Below, piece after piece: positions 1 to 10,689 of a stretch of DNA of 64,000 bases. Every line of letters starts with the position of its first letter. Within the stretch, counting starts at the first letter, position 1. Made by a program: the position numbers and the translations under genes. The DNA lies in NCBI GenBank assembly GCA_951802425.1, contig OX637803.1, forward strand, positions 2,790,001 through 2,854,000. Reading direction: 5' to 3'. Origin of the DNA: Clavaria fumosa (taxonomy: Eukaryota; Basidiomycota; Agaricomycetes; Agaricales; Clavariaceae). Below the pieces are notes generated by a model. The model worked only from the letters and a program-made list of their open reading frames with translations, had not been told where the DNA came from and made no database searches.

Positions 1-895
1 GAACTCGGGGAAAAGAGACAGCGGAGGAAAGACCAGCGGGCCAAAATGGCGCTCGGTCTGATCGGGAAGAGGGAGGCGCGGCTTAAGGGCGTGTGGACTA
101 TGGACCCTGCACAGTCGAGGTATGTATCGTTCCTTTCGCTTTTCCTTCTGACGGACACGTTTTGTCGAGTCAGGTTCGAGCTGTTCATTCCGTTGCATCA
201 GCTGTGGTTGGGATATGTATCTGAACTCTTGGCACTGCCGCCGCCAACGACCACTTCCTCTTCTGCGCCGCCTGTGCTCAATGCTGCAAATATGCACGCG
301 AAGCTAATCAAGGCCGATTTTCACGGCTCGATAATGACGGGTGTGTATTGCTTCCCATTTCGAAGACCCGATCTTGTTCCAACATCTACGGCTCCAGTGA
401 AGCAGAGTAAAAATCCATCGCTGGTGGGTTTATCAGGAATCGTTATTCTCGAAACAGAAAATGCGTTCCGTGTGGTCACAAGGAAGAATAAATTGAAATG
501 TATCATCATTCGAATCGTCTTCTCGAGCCATCGATCTGACACTCGTCTATCGATATGCAGTATTACCAAAGCGCAACTCCATCTTTACATTCGCAGTGCC
601 CCTGTATTCCACACTATCCTCTCCGTTCTTTGACGCAAGTGTCCGGGAATCATCCGGAACCACCACGCAAACGCAACCGGGCCCGTTCTCCAGACTCCCT
701 CCCACTTTTTCGGGCGTCCCTTCTCTCTCCCAACCCGATGCAGTGGCATCTCAGAGAACAACGAGCACCCAGGACGTCCTGACAGTCTTAGACGGCCCAC
801 ACGCCGCGTTCGATTTGCACGGCAACCAGTTCTGCTTCCGCGCAGCCGAGAGAGCGGGCCGCAAGTTCAAATGGAAAGAGAGCATCTTGCTTTGA
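1..895 (+). CDS. POP4: RNase P/MRP protein subunit POP4 (Rpp29), 5' end outside window
   Basis: This is a protein subunit of RNase P and RNase MRP, which binds the catalytic RNA and helps mature tRNA 5' ends and rRNA in the nucleus. The frame is open at the left edge, so the N terminus is missing. Four exons restore a good family match: <1-119, 174-340, 398-499 and 561-895, with GT-AG introns of 54, 57 and 61 bp and 240 visible codons. I see FELFIPLHQLWLGYVSELL, KADFHGSIM, NPSLVGLSGIVILET (the Sm-like core), VVTRKNKLK, and a C terminus ending FCFRAAERAGRKFKWKESI. The last exon carries a Ser/Thr/Pro-rich insertion of roughly 50 residues before the final conserved block, longer than I expect for this family. 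The identification rests on order and spacing of conserved blocks and is strong. The exact splice sites are my reading. Confidence 0.9.
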
Positions 896-1139
896 TTGCT
901 CTCCGCAGAGGAAGGAAACGTACGAGCAGACCCGAGGAAGCGCCGCATCCTTGCTCTGAAGCACTCCACATTGACGCACAGAAAGGCGTCCCCTGCTCTT
1001 GATGATGGTATCGGTGCAGCTGGAGCCTGAAGGATGTCTCTTTGTCGTCGACTTCCGCGTCCGAGAGGATTTCACAGGTGGTCCCGGAGACACGGTGCGC
1101 CTCTGAGTCCATCTGCAAAGACGTCATACATGTAGATCG

Positions 1140-1570
1140 TCATTGTTGGCTGCCGCCACAGCCGTTGCTGCATGCTGTTGCCGTCTCTGGCAGCTGCCGC
1201 TGTGCTGCTGGTCACCACATACTGCCGTCATCGTCGCCGGTCACCACAGGCTGCCGTCGTCTTTGAGGTTGGCTGTCATCATTGCTGGTCGCTGCAGGCT
1301 GCCGCTGCCGCCATCGCTAGTCGTCGTCGTCGTTACCGGTTTCCGCAGGCTGCGGTCATCATCACAGCTGGCCGTTGATGTTGTTGGCCACTGCTGCCGC
1401 CGTGGATGCCCGTCGTCGCTGCTGTCATTGTCACTGGTCACCGTTGTCGTCACTGGCCACCGCAGGTTGATATCGTCATAGCTGGCTGTCGCCGCCATCC
1501 TTGCGGGTAACAGGTCGGTGGGAGAAAGACGAATGCTGCCGCTACTGCTTCTTGTCACCGCTGCTGGCCC
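1140..1570. repeat. degenerate triplet-rich low-complexity repeat (GCT/GCC/GTC/GTT)
   Basis: About 430 bp built almost only from GYY-type triplets, with recurring short blocks such as GTCACTGGTCACC, GCTGCCGTCGTC and CGCAGGCTGCGGTC. All frames of one strand stay open for 60-140 codons purely because of this composition. I see no domain, start context or splice logic that would make it a gene. A smaller stretch of the same style lies near 19660-19830. The remainder of 896-2605 shows nothing I can name. A TATAAA-like string near 1950 has no convincing downstream gene. Confidence 0.6.
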
Positions 1571-2605
1571 TCGCTCATCGCCGTCGCTGACGTAGGTTGT
1601 TGTGTATTGCGCGAGGGAAATGGAGAGAGGGGATAAGGGGGTAGTGGTGGGCGGGCGAGTGGACATGACATCTGGCTGCGAAAAGGGACACCTATTTGTC
1701 CGCCATGGGATGACTGGGCGAAAGCGACACTCTTTTCTTGTGCAGTAATTGTCGTGTGTTGGTTTTCTCGAGGAATACCGAAGAAATTGAAGCCGTGCCG
1801 AGCGATTCGCCTGGAAGCGCGAAAGGGCGAGTGACAGTCACCAGCCCCTCTGAATCACCCCCATTGAGCACAGTCGATGTGGAGATGGCTTTTGTTGCGC
1901 ATGGTGACGGCGATTGGTCACGCGTGTGTCACAATACGTGACTTCTAGTTATAAAGTCCGCGTCTACTCAGCGCCCTTCACTTGTTAATAAGAGTAGCAC
2001 TTGCTAACTAGGGCTATAACCACTAAGGAGTCGTCAACCAGCGAGACGTTTTTTTCGAAGGGTATTGTGTTTTTAACATTCTGGTTATACCAGAGTAATT
2101 GACCCATGACAGTGATGACACTGGCATAAGGACCTCGCCTCAAACGCCATGCCAGGTCTCCCACCAGCCGTGAGGCTCATTCGCGACAGAGCACAAGACG
2201 CGCGGGAAGCTGCTGGTGCATGTGCTGGACTCGTGCGAGGCGAACGCGTCAGTCGTGTGCACAAACAAGATGGGCTAAGGTAGATGGTTGCTGAGAGCTT
2301 TGTGCTCGCGGTTGACAAGAGGAACAATAGAGTCATGGACGGGGCAGAAGGTGTGCTCGCGGGCCTGACTGCCTCTCTCCCCCAAAATTCTAGCTCAATC
2401 ACATTTTGAATATTCCCAAGGTGTGAAGTAAGAGTTACCGGAATAAGCAAGAGATCTTTGTATCTCGGAGTCGCCGAGCGCTGGAGTCACCAATAAGGCA
2501 GGGCGACGATAACATCAAATCAGCTGCGCACCTTGGAATCTGCCACCACCGATAAGCACCAGTCGCAGACTCGCGTCTTTCGTCGACGCTACTGGCATCA
2601 TCACC

Positions 2606-5600
2606 ATGCGCAAAGCTTTTGACACCACCCTGGCGAAGATCAAGTCTTCTTCAGGGCCTCAGTCTCTTGCCTTCATCAGTCTCCAGAATGCTCTTGCGCT
2701 TCTCAAGGATATTGCGGGGAAGACGGGTGTAAAGGGACTGCAGGAGGGTATCGGGGGATTTTTAATTCTCCTCAATGTTATTCAAGTGCGTGAAACATGC
2801 CATTTGCGCTGCCATCGTTGCTCGCTAATCCTCCGCACAGAAAACCTCGCAGAACAGCGACGACTTGGAATCACTAGCTCGGCGCGTCCGAGACTTGCAT
2901 GCAATGCTGCAGGAGGCAACCAACGGTGGCGCCTTGTCTACGGTAATGACTTACCGTATCAACTACTTATCTGAGTGAGTCACCATTCCCTAACGAAATG
3001 CTCAGTTGATCTCAGTCTCGGATGGCAGATCATGGAAGTCTGTTGGCGAGAAGGCTCAGCATATGATCATGCGCAACCGCTTGACGCGTGTCCTCACCCG
3101 TGACCGTGATGCCCGAGAGATTACGGGCCTCATCTCTACTCTCAATGACTCAATACAACAATTCCTGGTAAGTAGGGCTTACACCTTTTTGATACCCTGG
3201 TTAAGGTGCGGTCACCCAAAGGTTCAAAGTACACTTGCTATGGAGTCCACACTTGGAGTAAGTTCGTGGGCCAGTGTCCTTGTCATGTTTCTCATATGAT
3301 TATTTTTTATCAGGAAATCAAGACAAAGCTCAATGATTATTGTGCGGTTTATTCATAAATTTGGCCGTAGTGCTTTACTTATGTTGGACTATGTAGCTGG
3401 TCTCAATCTGCCTCGTGCAGTCACTGCTGGGTTCAGCTGCAATATTAAGCTAGTGCCATGCCTTGATGGTACTCGGAAAGAGATTCTTGATGAGCTGTAT
3501 CAGTGGATTGGTCATGATGTCAAATACCCCTCCCGGGAGGGCATACCCACATCCTCTGACCATTTGTGTGTCATGGGGACTCGGCGGATATTTTGGATCA
3601 ATGGCGTAGCCGGTAGTGGGAAGACTACAATTGCCTACACTGCGGCCAAGTTCTGCGAGGACAAAGGAATCCTTGCCGCAAGCTTCTTCTGCTCCAGGGA
3701 TAATGCTGATTGCAGCAATCTCAATCTGGTATTCAAGACCATTGCCTATCAAATGGGACAGTTTTGTGGAGAGTTCAAAGCTGGACTTGCAGACGTTGTC
3801 AGGTCTAATCCTGATGTTGTTTACTCCACTGTTTCCTATCAGTTGGAAAAGATGATTGTCAAACCATTTGTTGCTATGAGGAATAAGTTCCCTCCAAGTT
3901 TAGTTGTGATTGATGCTCTGGATGAATGCAAGGATGACAATTCCACATCTACTATTCTGGCATCTTTATCCCAACACATTGAAAAGTTATTCCCTTTGCA
4001 ATTCCTCATCACCAGTAGACCAATTCTCCAAATCACTGGTGCTTTTAAACATCCACTACTCAGCAATACAACCAGACCAATGGTGCTTCATGAAGTCAGA
4101 TTGGATGTCATCCAAAGTGATATCCAGTATTATCTAACATGGCACCTTGAAGCTATCAAGAACAAATATAACATTCCTGGATCCTGGCCATCCCCTACAG
4201 ATGTTGAGACCTTGGCCAATATGTCCTCAGGCCTGTTCATATTTGCTGCCACTGCAGCAAGGTTCATTGATGTTGCTGATCCCAAGGGGCAACTGAGGAT
4301 GCTGTTGAACACAACAACTGCTGTGGGCTCCTCTCCTCTGCAGCATCTGGATCAGTTGTACTTGCAAGTGTTGAACAGTGCATTCCCAGATATTTCTGAA
4401 CACCTTGGAGTCAAATTGCGCTTGATTCTTGGAACTATTGCTATCCTTCAGGATCCTCTCTCATCAGATCAATTGGAGGACCTGCTTGAATCTGATGTTG
4501 ATGTCAATGGTTATCTTCAGAAATTGCAGTCAATCATTACAGCTCCAAATGATGGCATTGGAGTTATAAGATTGATCCACCCATCATTCTTTGACTTCAT
4601 TGTGGACCCTACCAGATGCCACAACATGCAGTATAGAGTTGATCTTCAAGAACAACACACCATCATGGCTGAGAAATGCTTGATTGTGATGAAAAGGCTG
4701 AAGAAGGATATTTGTGGTATAAGAGACCCCACCAAGTTCAATCATGAAGTGTCAGATCTCCCAGAGATGATATCAAAACACATCTCAGGCAGCCTGCAGT
4801 ATGCATGCAGATATTGGGGCATGCATGTTTGCAGTGGCAAGCTTTCAAGCAATGTATTGCAGCTTTTGGGACATTTCTGCTCAAATCATTTACTACACTG
4901 GATAGAGGTCTGCAGCCTTCTTGGGAATCTGAGAAATGCATTGCAAATGTTGGCATCTGTGCATGCCTGTCTTTCAGTAAGTGCATGTTCTTATTATTAA
5001 TTAAGTGATGTTGGCAAAACTAACATGTGGTTTTTAAATAGATGCATAATCATATGGATATTGTCTCAACACTATTATATGATGGTGAAAGATTGATCCA
5101 AGAGTTCTTCCCAGCCATCAGTGTGTCTGCCTTGCAAGTGTATTTTACAGCTATGCCCTTTGCCCCAGTTGGCACTGAAATATACAATGCCTATAATCAG
5201 CAGATGGAGGGAGCAGTGATGGTGCAAGGGGCACCAAAACAATGGAGTACATGTGTACAAGTCATAGAGGGCCATTCTGATGCAGTTAGATCAGTGTCAT
5301 TCTCTCCAGATGGCACAAAGATAGTCTCAGGGTCAAATGACAAGACAGTGAGAGTGTGGGATGCTGTCACTGGTGCTCATCTGCTGACACTTGAGGGACA
5401 TTCTGATTGGATCAGATCAGGGTTATTTTCTCCAGATGGCACAATAATAGTTTCAGGGTCTGATGACAGGACAGTAAGAGTGTGGGATGCAATCACTGGT
5501 GCTCATCTGGAGACACTTGAGGGCCATTCCAATAACATCAGATCAGTGTCATTCTCTCCAGATGGAACAAGGATAATCTCAGGATCTGAAGACACAACAT

Positions 5601-8104
5601 TGAGAGTGTGGGATACAGTCACTAGTGCTCATTTACAAACACTTGAGGGCCATTCTCATTGTATCAATTCAGTGACATTCTCTCCAGATGGCACAAGGAT
5701 AGTGTCAGGGTCTGATGATAGGACAGTGAGAGTGTGGGATGTAGTCACTGGTGCTCATCTGCAGACACTTGAGGGTCATTCTGATAGGATCACATCAGTG
5801 TCATTCTCTTCAAATGGCATGATAATAGTGTCTGGATCTTGGGACAGGACAATGAGGGTGTGGGATGCAGTCACTGGTACTCATCTGCAAACACTTGAGG
5901 GCCATTCTGATCTCATCAGATCAGTGTCATTCTCTCCAGATGGCACAAGAATAGTTTCAGGGTCTTCAGACAGGACAGTGAGAGTGTGGGATGCAGTCAC
6001 TGGCACTCAACTTCAGACATTTGAGGGTCATGCCCATTGGATTACAACAGTATCATTCTCTCCAGATGGCACAAAGATAGTTTCAGGGTCTGATGACAGG
6101 ACATTGAGAGTGTGGGATGCAGTCACTAGTTCTCATCTGCAGACACTTGAGGGTCATTCTGATATGATCACATCAGTTTCATTCTCTCCAGATGGCACAA
6201 GAATAGTTTCAGGGTCTGATGACACAGTGAGAGTGTGGGATGCTCAACTGCAGACACTTGAGGGCCATGCCCATTGGATCACAACAGTGTCATTCTCTCC
6301 AGATGGCACAAAGATAGTTTCAGGGTCTAATGACAGGACAGTGAGAGTGTGGGATGCAGAAACCAGTGCTCATCTGGAGACACTTGAGGGCCATTCTGGT
6401 TACATCAGGTCAGTGTCATTCTCTCCAGATGGCACAAGGATAGTTTCAGGGTCTTGGGACAAGACACTGAGAGTGTGGGATGCAGTCACTGGTGCTCATC
6501 TGCAGACACTTGAGGGTCATTCTCATTGCACCAATTCAGTTTCATTCTCTCCAGATGGCGCAAGGATAGTTTCAGGGTCTGATGACAGGACAATGAAACT
6601 ATGGGATGGAGTCACTGGGGCTCAACTACAGACACTTGAGGGCCATTCTGATCACATTAAATCAGTGTCATTCTCTCCAGATGGAACAAGGATAGTGTCA
6701 GGGTCTGATGACAGGACAGTGAGAATATGGGATGTAGTCACTGGTGCTCATCTGCAGACATTTGAGGGCCATTCTCATTGCATTAACTCAGTGTCATTCT
6801 CTCCAAATGGAACAAGGATAGTTTCAGGGTCTGATGGAAGGACAGTGAGAGTGTGGAATGCAGTGACTGGTGCTCATCTGCAGACACTTGAGGGTCATTC
6901 TGATAGGATCACATCAGCATCATTCTCTCCAGATGGCACAAGGATATTGTCAGGGTCTTGGGACAAGACAGTGAGAGTGTGGGATGCTGTCACTGGTGCT
7001 CATCTGCAAACACTTGAGGGCCATTCTGAAATCATCAGATCAGTGACATTCTGTCCACATGGCACAAAGATAGTTTCAGGGTCTAATGATGGCACAGTGA
7101 GAGTGTGGGATGCTGTCACTGGTGCTCATATACAGACACTTGAGGGTTATTCAGATTTTGTTGCATCTGTGTCATTCTCTCCAGATGGCACAAAGATAGC
7201 TTCAGCATCTGATGACAGGACAGTGAGAGTGTGGGATACAGTCACTGGTGCTCTTCTGCAGACTCTTGAAGGCCATTCTGATCTCATCAGATCAGTGTCA
7301 TTCTCTCCAGATAGCACAAAGATAGTTTCAGGGTCTGATGACAGGACAGTAAGAGTGTGGGATGCAGTCACTTCTGCTCATTTGCAGACACTTAATGGTC
7401 ATGCTCATTGGATCACAACAGTATTATTCTCTCCAGATGGCACAAAGATAGTTTCAGGGTCTGATGACAGGACAATGAAAGTGTGGGATGCAGCCACTGG
7501 TGCTCTTCTGGAGACACTTGAGGGTCATTCTGGTTACATCAGATCAGTTTCATTCTCTCCAGATGGCACAAGGATAGTTTCAGGGTCTTGGGACAGGACA
7601 GTGAGAGTGTGGGATGCAGTCACTGGCACTCATCTGCAGACACTTGAAGGCCATTCTGATCTCATCAGATCAGTGTCATTCTCTCCAGATGGCACAAGAA
7701 TAGCTTCAGGGTCTAATGACAGGACAGTGAGAGTGTGGGATGCAGTCACTGGTGCTCATCTGCAGATACTCAAGGGCCACACTCACTGGATCACAATAGT
7801 ATCATTTTCATCAGATGGCATAAAAATAGTTTCAGGGTCTGAAGATAGGACAGTGAGAGTGTGGGATGCAGTCACAGGTGCCCATCTGCAGATATACAGT
7901 GATTCAAACCAGGGGCATTCATGGCCATACCTTGTCAATGATGGATGGTTATCCACTGCTTTCACAGGACACAACCTTTGCTGGATTTCTGTGACTTATC
8001 ACAGAATACATGCATTCACTATTAATCAGGTGGCAGTAGTCACTCCCCAGCACTCCATCATTTCCCTAACATTCACTGCCCTGCATTCCTACCTCAATAT
8101 ATAG
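2606..8104 (+). CDS. NACHT-WD40 (NWD) NLR-like STAND protein with MLKL/HeLo-like N terminus and 21 WD40 units
   Basis: Predicted signal-transduction NTPase of the fungal NLR type; relatives include the HET-D/HET-E incompatibility proteins. Seven exons fit with phase-consistent GT-AG introns of 54-65 bp: 2606-2785, 2841-2974, 3029-3167, 3222-3257, 3314-3341, 3397-4976, 5042-8104, giving about 1719 residues. Residues ~1-170 are helical (LLKDIAGKTGVKGLQEGIGG, LARRVRDLHAMLQEA) and resemble the MLKL-type four-helix bundle placed before NACHT in many Agaricomycetes. The NACHT domain follows, with Walker A GVAGSGKTT near residue 242 and Walker B LVVIDALDE near 341. WD40 units run from ~775 to ~1651, then a short hydrophobic tail. 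The start has a good CACCATG context. The frame is intact, so it may be functional. The region is visibly AT-richer than the housekeeping genes. Confidence 0.88.
5267..7898 (+). repeat. array of 21 near-identical 126-bp WD40-encoding units
   Basis: Tandem 42-codon units each start at the EGHS motif and end at HLQTL. All but unit 8 keep the 126-bp period; unit 8 lacks about five residues (it reads GSDDTVRVWDAQLQTL). Backbone residues (SVSFSPDGT.IVSGS, RTVRVWDAVTG) are almost invariant. Variation concentrates at the residues after GH(S/A) (DA, DW, NN, HC, DR, DL, HW, GY) and at the residue before D in GS-x-D (N, D, E, W, S). Twenty-one units would make three seven-bladed propellers. Units 4-5 match 13-14, and 9-10 match 18-19, in the same variable residues, suggesting a nine-unit block duplication. 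Confidence 0.92.
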
Positions 8105-8973
8105 CCTCATTTACCTCTACTCTGGCATTTTTTCTAACACTCCTCCACAAGGTCCACACAGCCAGTCACAGGTGCACTGGCGTGAGGGTAGTGAAATAAG
8201 ATATACATTCTGGATTGTGTCAATGGATGCCTTCCCCTAGTATCTAGAATCCTAGGTAGTATCCTCCTAAAGTGTGACAATCACTCATTGAAATAAATTT
8301 ATTATTTAGTTCCAGACCCTAATGCACTCCAAAATAACAAATTTCTAGTCTGCCTCATCAGGCACACTTGAATCCCTCCATTCCATTCTTCACCATGGAC
8401 ATCTCCTTTCTCCTTGCTGAAGCCGAGCAAGATGCTGATGGTGATGAAGCTGATTACAACATGGCTGTGTCTGGAGCTCTAGTTGCTGCCCATGGTATTT
8501 TCAAAGCCTCCTGGTTTTGTGCAGAGTGGTGGAGTCACAATTGACACTACCTAACTTGCCCTGAGCTCCTCTCTCATCAACACTTTGTCACCCCATGGCA
8601 GTGACTGTTCAATAGCTAGAGTGACCATGTCCCTCATGTCAACATGCCCCTTCCCTTATCTCTCCTTCATGCCTGCCTTGTGGACTCCACATATGCAGAC
8701 TAATCACCAATAACTCCATATGACTCATACCATGCACAAGACTCCATGTGACTCACTCTACCATGGTATATAAATGACATAGTAGTGTTCTGTATCCTTA
8801 TATCAAATACCAAATCCCCTTATCCTGTTTCCTTGTGCATGGCCAAGTTCCTGAGCTGCCTTGTGTGAATGTGATGCTAGGTTGGCATGTAGTCTGTGGG
8901 GAATGAGGCAGTACCTGTGGAGGGTGAACTAATGGCCTTGGAAGTGGAGAAGTTGGATTGTTCAGTGCATGTT
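8105..8973. other. gene-free, AT-rich, possible transposon debris
   Basis: No open frame with recognisable similarity. A short stretch around 8396-8525 (+) reads MDISFLLAEAEQDADG and then AVSGALVAAHGIF before breaking up. It looks like the start of a decayed coding sequence, but I cannot assign a family. The stretch lies between the NACHT gene and a clear gag relic, so transposon debris is the likeliest content. Confidence 0.35.
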
Positions 8974-9660
8974 CTAACCAAAAATGTTGAGTCTCCCACC
9001 TTTAAAGGTGCCAGGAAGTTTCTCAGTGTTATAGAAGCTATTGATTAGCTTCTCAATCACATTATTTTTAAGCAAGGTGGTGAGGTACTGGAGGTGTGTT
9101 TTCTTGTCATAACCTGCCACTATAGCAAGGTGCTCAAGGTGGGTAAGGTATTCAACAGCAGAAAGACATCCTTGTACCAATCTGGCAATATCCACTACTA
9201 AAGCAAGCCTCAAGAGATTTTTTAAAGCCACTCCAGGTCATCACATTAAGTGTAGCATCATCCCACTTATCCATAAATACTTGGAAAACTCTGCATCAAA
9301 GCCAGTAGTCATATAGTGAAATGTAAGGATGATTTTTGCTTCATGACTAGCAAACTTGGTGGGGCTGCTCAAAATGCCAACATAATCTGGCACATAAAGC
9401 TCTTAAACTTTGTCTTATCACAATCAAATGGTTTAGGCTTCAGCTGGAAGCTACTTCCTTCCTGGATAGTGTCAACTGCAGCTGGAGATGACAAAATTTG
9501 GCAAAGAATAACAGGGGTGTCCTCTGCAACAAGTAGTTCTGGGGTTTCTGATAAGTGAGCTGCAAGAGAGGGAGGGTCCTCCAACAGGTGATCTAGCCTG
9601 GCTAGGGTTTGGCTTTGATCAAAGTCTGATTCTCCAACAAGTATTTCTCATTGGTGGTGA
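8974..9660 (-). pseudogene. decayed LTR-retrotransposon gag relic
   Basis: Read on the minus strand, two blocks match the capsid-type gag common in basidiomycete LTR elements: FDCDKTKFKSFMCQIMLAF (about 9370-9430), then further downstream LSAVEYLTHLEHLAIVAGYD with LQYLTTLLKNNVIEKLI (about 9020-9180). Stops and frameshifts separate them, so this is a dead copy. It is a different gag type from element A, whose capsid reads APFDGQKRNFRTFLRSL. Orientation is the same as the leader relic just to its right. Confidence 0.6.
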
Positions 9661-9884
9661 TTGAAGGAGTAAGCAAAGAAATAGGTGGCAGAGTAAAATC
9701 CATGGTGTGTAGACAGTGAATGGGATGAAGATAGGGGTGTGTAGGTGTTGTTTTTACTGGAACACCAACTGGAAAGCTCAACAGTTAATAGGGTAGAACT
9801 TTGACTGGTCCTAAGCACCTCATGTGCACACAGAGAGGTCTTCTTCATTTCCAAGCAGTCTCATCCTCTCAGGCTACTTAACTC

Positions 9885-10165
9885 ATCTTCTTCAATCTCT
9901 TACCAGTCCTGTTCTCTCTATGTACTTATGTACATATCTAAGTTCTATGAAACTATTACTAGTATGGGGCCCAAACAGTGTCCCAAGTAATCACTCTACA
10001 ACTCCTAATGAGTTACCCATGTGCCCTTCTGACACTGGTCACAGAGCAAGGGCTCTGTCCACTGGACCAGGAAACTACTAGGAAACTACTAGAAAGGTGA
10101 TGTACAAAGGGGCCTGTCCTTGCCCTGTACACTACACAATTCACCTGCATTGGGCAACCAGCTAT
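9885..10165 (-). mobile_element. relic of the 5' leader of the element A/B Gypsy family
   Basis: This stretch aligns, with many substitutions, to the untranslated leader between PBS and gag in element A (about 17840-18110) and element B (about 59720-59970). Shared runs include AACTCCTAATGAGTT, GGTCACAGAGCAAGGG, TGTCCACTGGACCAGGAAAC and CTTGCCCTGTACACTACAC. No LTR or gag of that family remains beside it. It shows an older insertion of the same family at this locus. Confidence 0.65.
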
Positions 10166-10356
10166 GAGCCACTATCTTACTCCAAAGAGGGAGGAGAGAG
10201 AGGAGGATGAAGTAGAGTTAAAGAGGTTTTATAGGTGAATACATGTAGGTAGAAGGTAGACAAGTGGTAGATTAATATAGATGAGCCCCAAGGCTTAGGA
10301 TATGGCACAAAGGGTGAGAGGATGAGCCCAAGAGCTATGTGCTTTGAGATGGTTAC

Positions 10357-10649
10357 TAGTGATGTAAAAGTCTGGTTCTGAACCAGGGTTTGAACCTGAA
10401 CTTTTTTGAACTGGACTTTGGTCCAGTTCAAAGTTCAGTCAATGGTTGAACCAAACCTTTTTTCAGGTTTGAGAGGACCAAAATTGGTCAAACCATTACC
10501 AAATTAGGTAAAAGTCCGGTTTTTGAACCTTGAACCAGACCAGAACCGGGTTCAAGGTTCAAAAATTTGCCTGAACCGGACCTTAAGTCCAGTTCAGAGT
10601 TTGAAAATTTTGGTCAAGAACCAGACTGAACCAGACTTTTACATCACTA
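10357..10649. mobile_element. 293-bp hAT-type MITE, copy 1
   Basis: Perfect 22-bp terminal inverted repeats, TAGTGATGTAAAAGTCTGGTTC and its reverse complement, bound a 293-bp non-coding element rich in GGTTCAA/TTGAACC blocks. The flanking 8-mers ATGGTTAC and TTGGTTAG agree at six of eight positions, consistent with a degraded 8-bp target-site duplication as made by hAT transposases. Internal runs (CAAACCATTACC, AAAAGTCCGGT) are shared with the copy at 18773-19065, which has exactly the same length. Confidence 0.75.
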
Positions 10650-10689
10650 TTGGTTAGGTACATGCTACACTCAAGCAGTATGGACTTAC

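Noticed and set aside
2085..2450. 121-codon minus-strand frame upstream of the NACHT gene
   Set aside because: No recognisable domain, and codon use looks random. The complementary strand shows short protein-like words but no continuous frame.
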